NCBI GenBank assembly: GCA_008921705.1
Contig: VFFE01007487.1
Span: 134,144-198,143, forward strand
Source of the DNA: Burhinus oedicnemus
Taxonomy: Eukaryota; Chordata; Aves; Charadriiformes; Burhinidae
DNA length: 64,000 bases
Direction: 5' to 3'
Below are positions 63,666 to 64,000 of this stretch, piece by piece (position 1 is the first letter of the stretch; every line of letters begins with the position of its first letter). A model generated the notes under the pieces. The model saw nothing but the letters and a program-made list of their open reading frames with translations. It was not told where the DNA came from and searched no databases. Made by a program: the position numbers and the translations under genes.

Positions 63666-64000
63666 TGAAGCAACACTGCCTGCCCACTTAGCAACAAAAT
63701 ATGGACAAAATATATTTTACTTTTGCTTTGAGACCCACCCTAGACATTTCTCCGTGCATATTTCTAAGATGCCTCATGATTCATCATCAACCAAGAGCCA
63801 CGTGAGCCCAACTGACATATCCAAACATTTTACTTTTTGGATAGGTTTAGCATTGCCTGGCAGTTCAAATCCAGGCTCCACGGATCGCACCCGTTGCTAA
63901 TAACTACATTATCTTTCTCTCTACTTTTTCACTTTTCCTTCCTTGCTAACGTTAACATTTAAAAGCCTAACCGTGCCTCAGAAAGCTTTTTCAAAAAAGA
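63666..64000. other. Non-genic DNA, nothing recognised
   Basis: Nothing is recognisable in the last 335 bases apart from the tail of a chance open frame. Confidence 0.5.

Noticed and set aside
1..64000. Endogenous retrovirus, CRISPR array, tRNA/snRNA genes, CpG island
   Set aside because: I looked for retroviral-type frames, regularly spaced direct repeats, tRNA box A/B pairs with a cloverleaf, U6/7SK starts and CpG-dense sequence. None was found.

Overview
The window looks like nuclear DNA from a bird, almost certainly intergenic or inside a very long intron. The main evidence is three fairly young CR1 LINE fragments (about 21.0-21.35 kb, 49.4-49.9 kb and 52.0-52.4 kb). Each has a typical avian CR1 3' end, with remains of the ATTCTATG octamer tail, and each encodes the C-terminus of CR1 ORF2. 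Base composition is AT-leaning with no CpG-rich stretch. Reading frames are short, rarely over 100 codons, often overlap on both strands, and resemble no protein family I know apart from CR1. I find no convincing host protein-coding exon, tRNA, rRNA, snRNA, CRISPR array or bacterial-type operon.

Layout. 1-17.9 kb: unique-looking DNA with several strongly decayed MIR/CORE-SINE-like fragments (about 0.3, 2.9, 4.5 and 14.3 kb), a 24-bp tandem duplication at 8.9 kb and a perfect 9-bp-arm inverted repeat at 12.65 kb. 17.9-21.35 kb: an old CR1 of the turtle/crocodile/bird type on the minus strand, then a younger CR1 on the plus strand. 21.35-40.3 kb: mostly featureless, with another old CR1 3' end at 30.0 kb and traces of an ancient palindromic repeat. 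40.3-53.7 kb: a clear MIR-like fragment, a GATA/GACA microsatellite (42.9 kb), a palindromic relic (47.3 kb), a 21-nt T run and the two minus-strand CR1 copies. 53.7-64 kb: a polypyrimidine mirror tract, a pair of inverted AP-1-type motifs (54.5 kb), a perfect 13-bp-arm hairpin (58.9 kb), more MIR-like relics and a 25-nt A run.

No genes work together here. The window is informative as a record of repeats of several ages: MIR-like and palindromic amniote relics, old CR1, then two younger CR1 subfamilies. Most recognisable elements, old and young, lie on the minus strand. If real, that bias would fit an intron of a plus-strand gene. I did not find a novel system. The best leads are the perfect hairpin, the paired AP-1 motifs and the retention of many MIR-like relics. 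All repeat calls come from remembered consensus patterns, not a database search.
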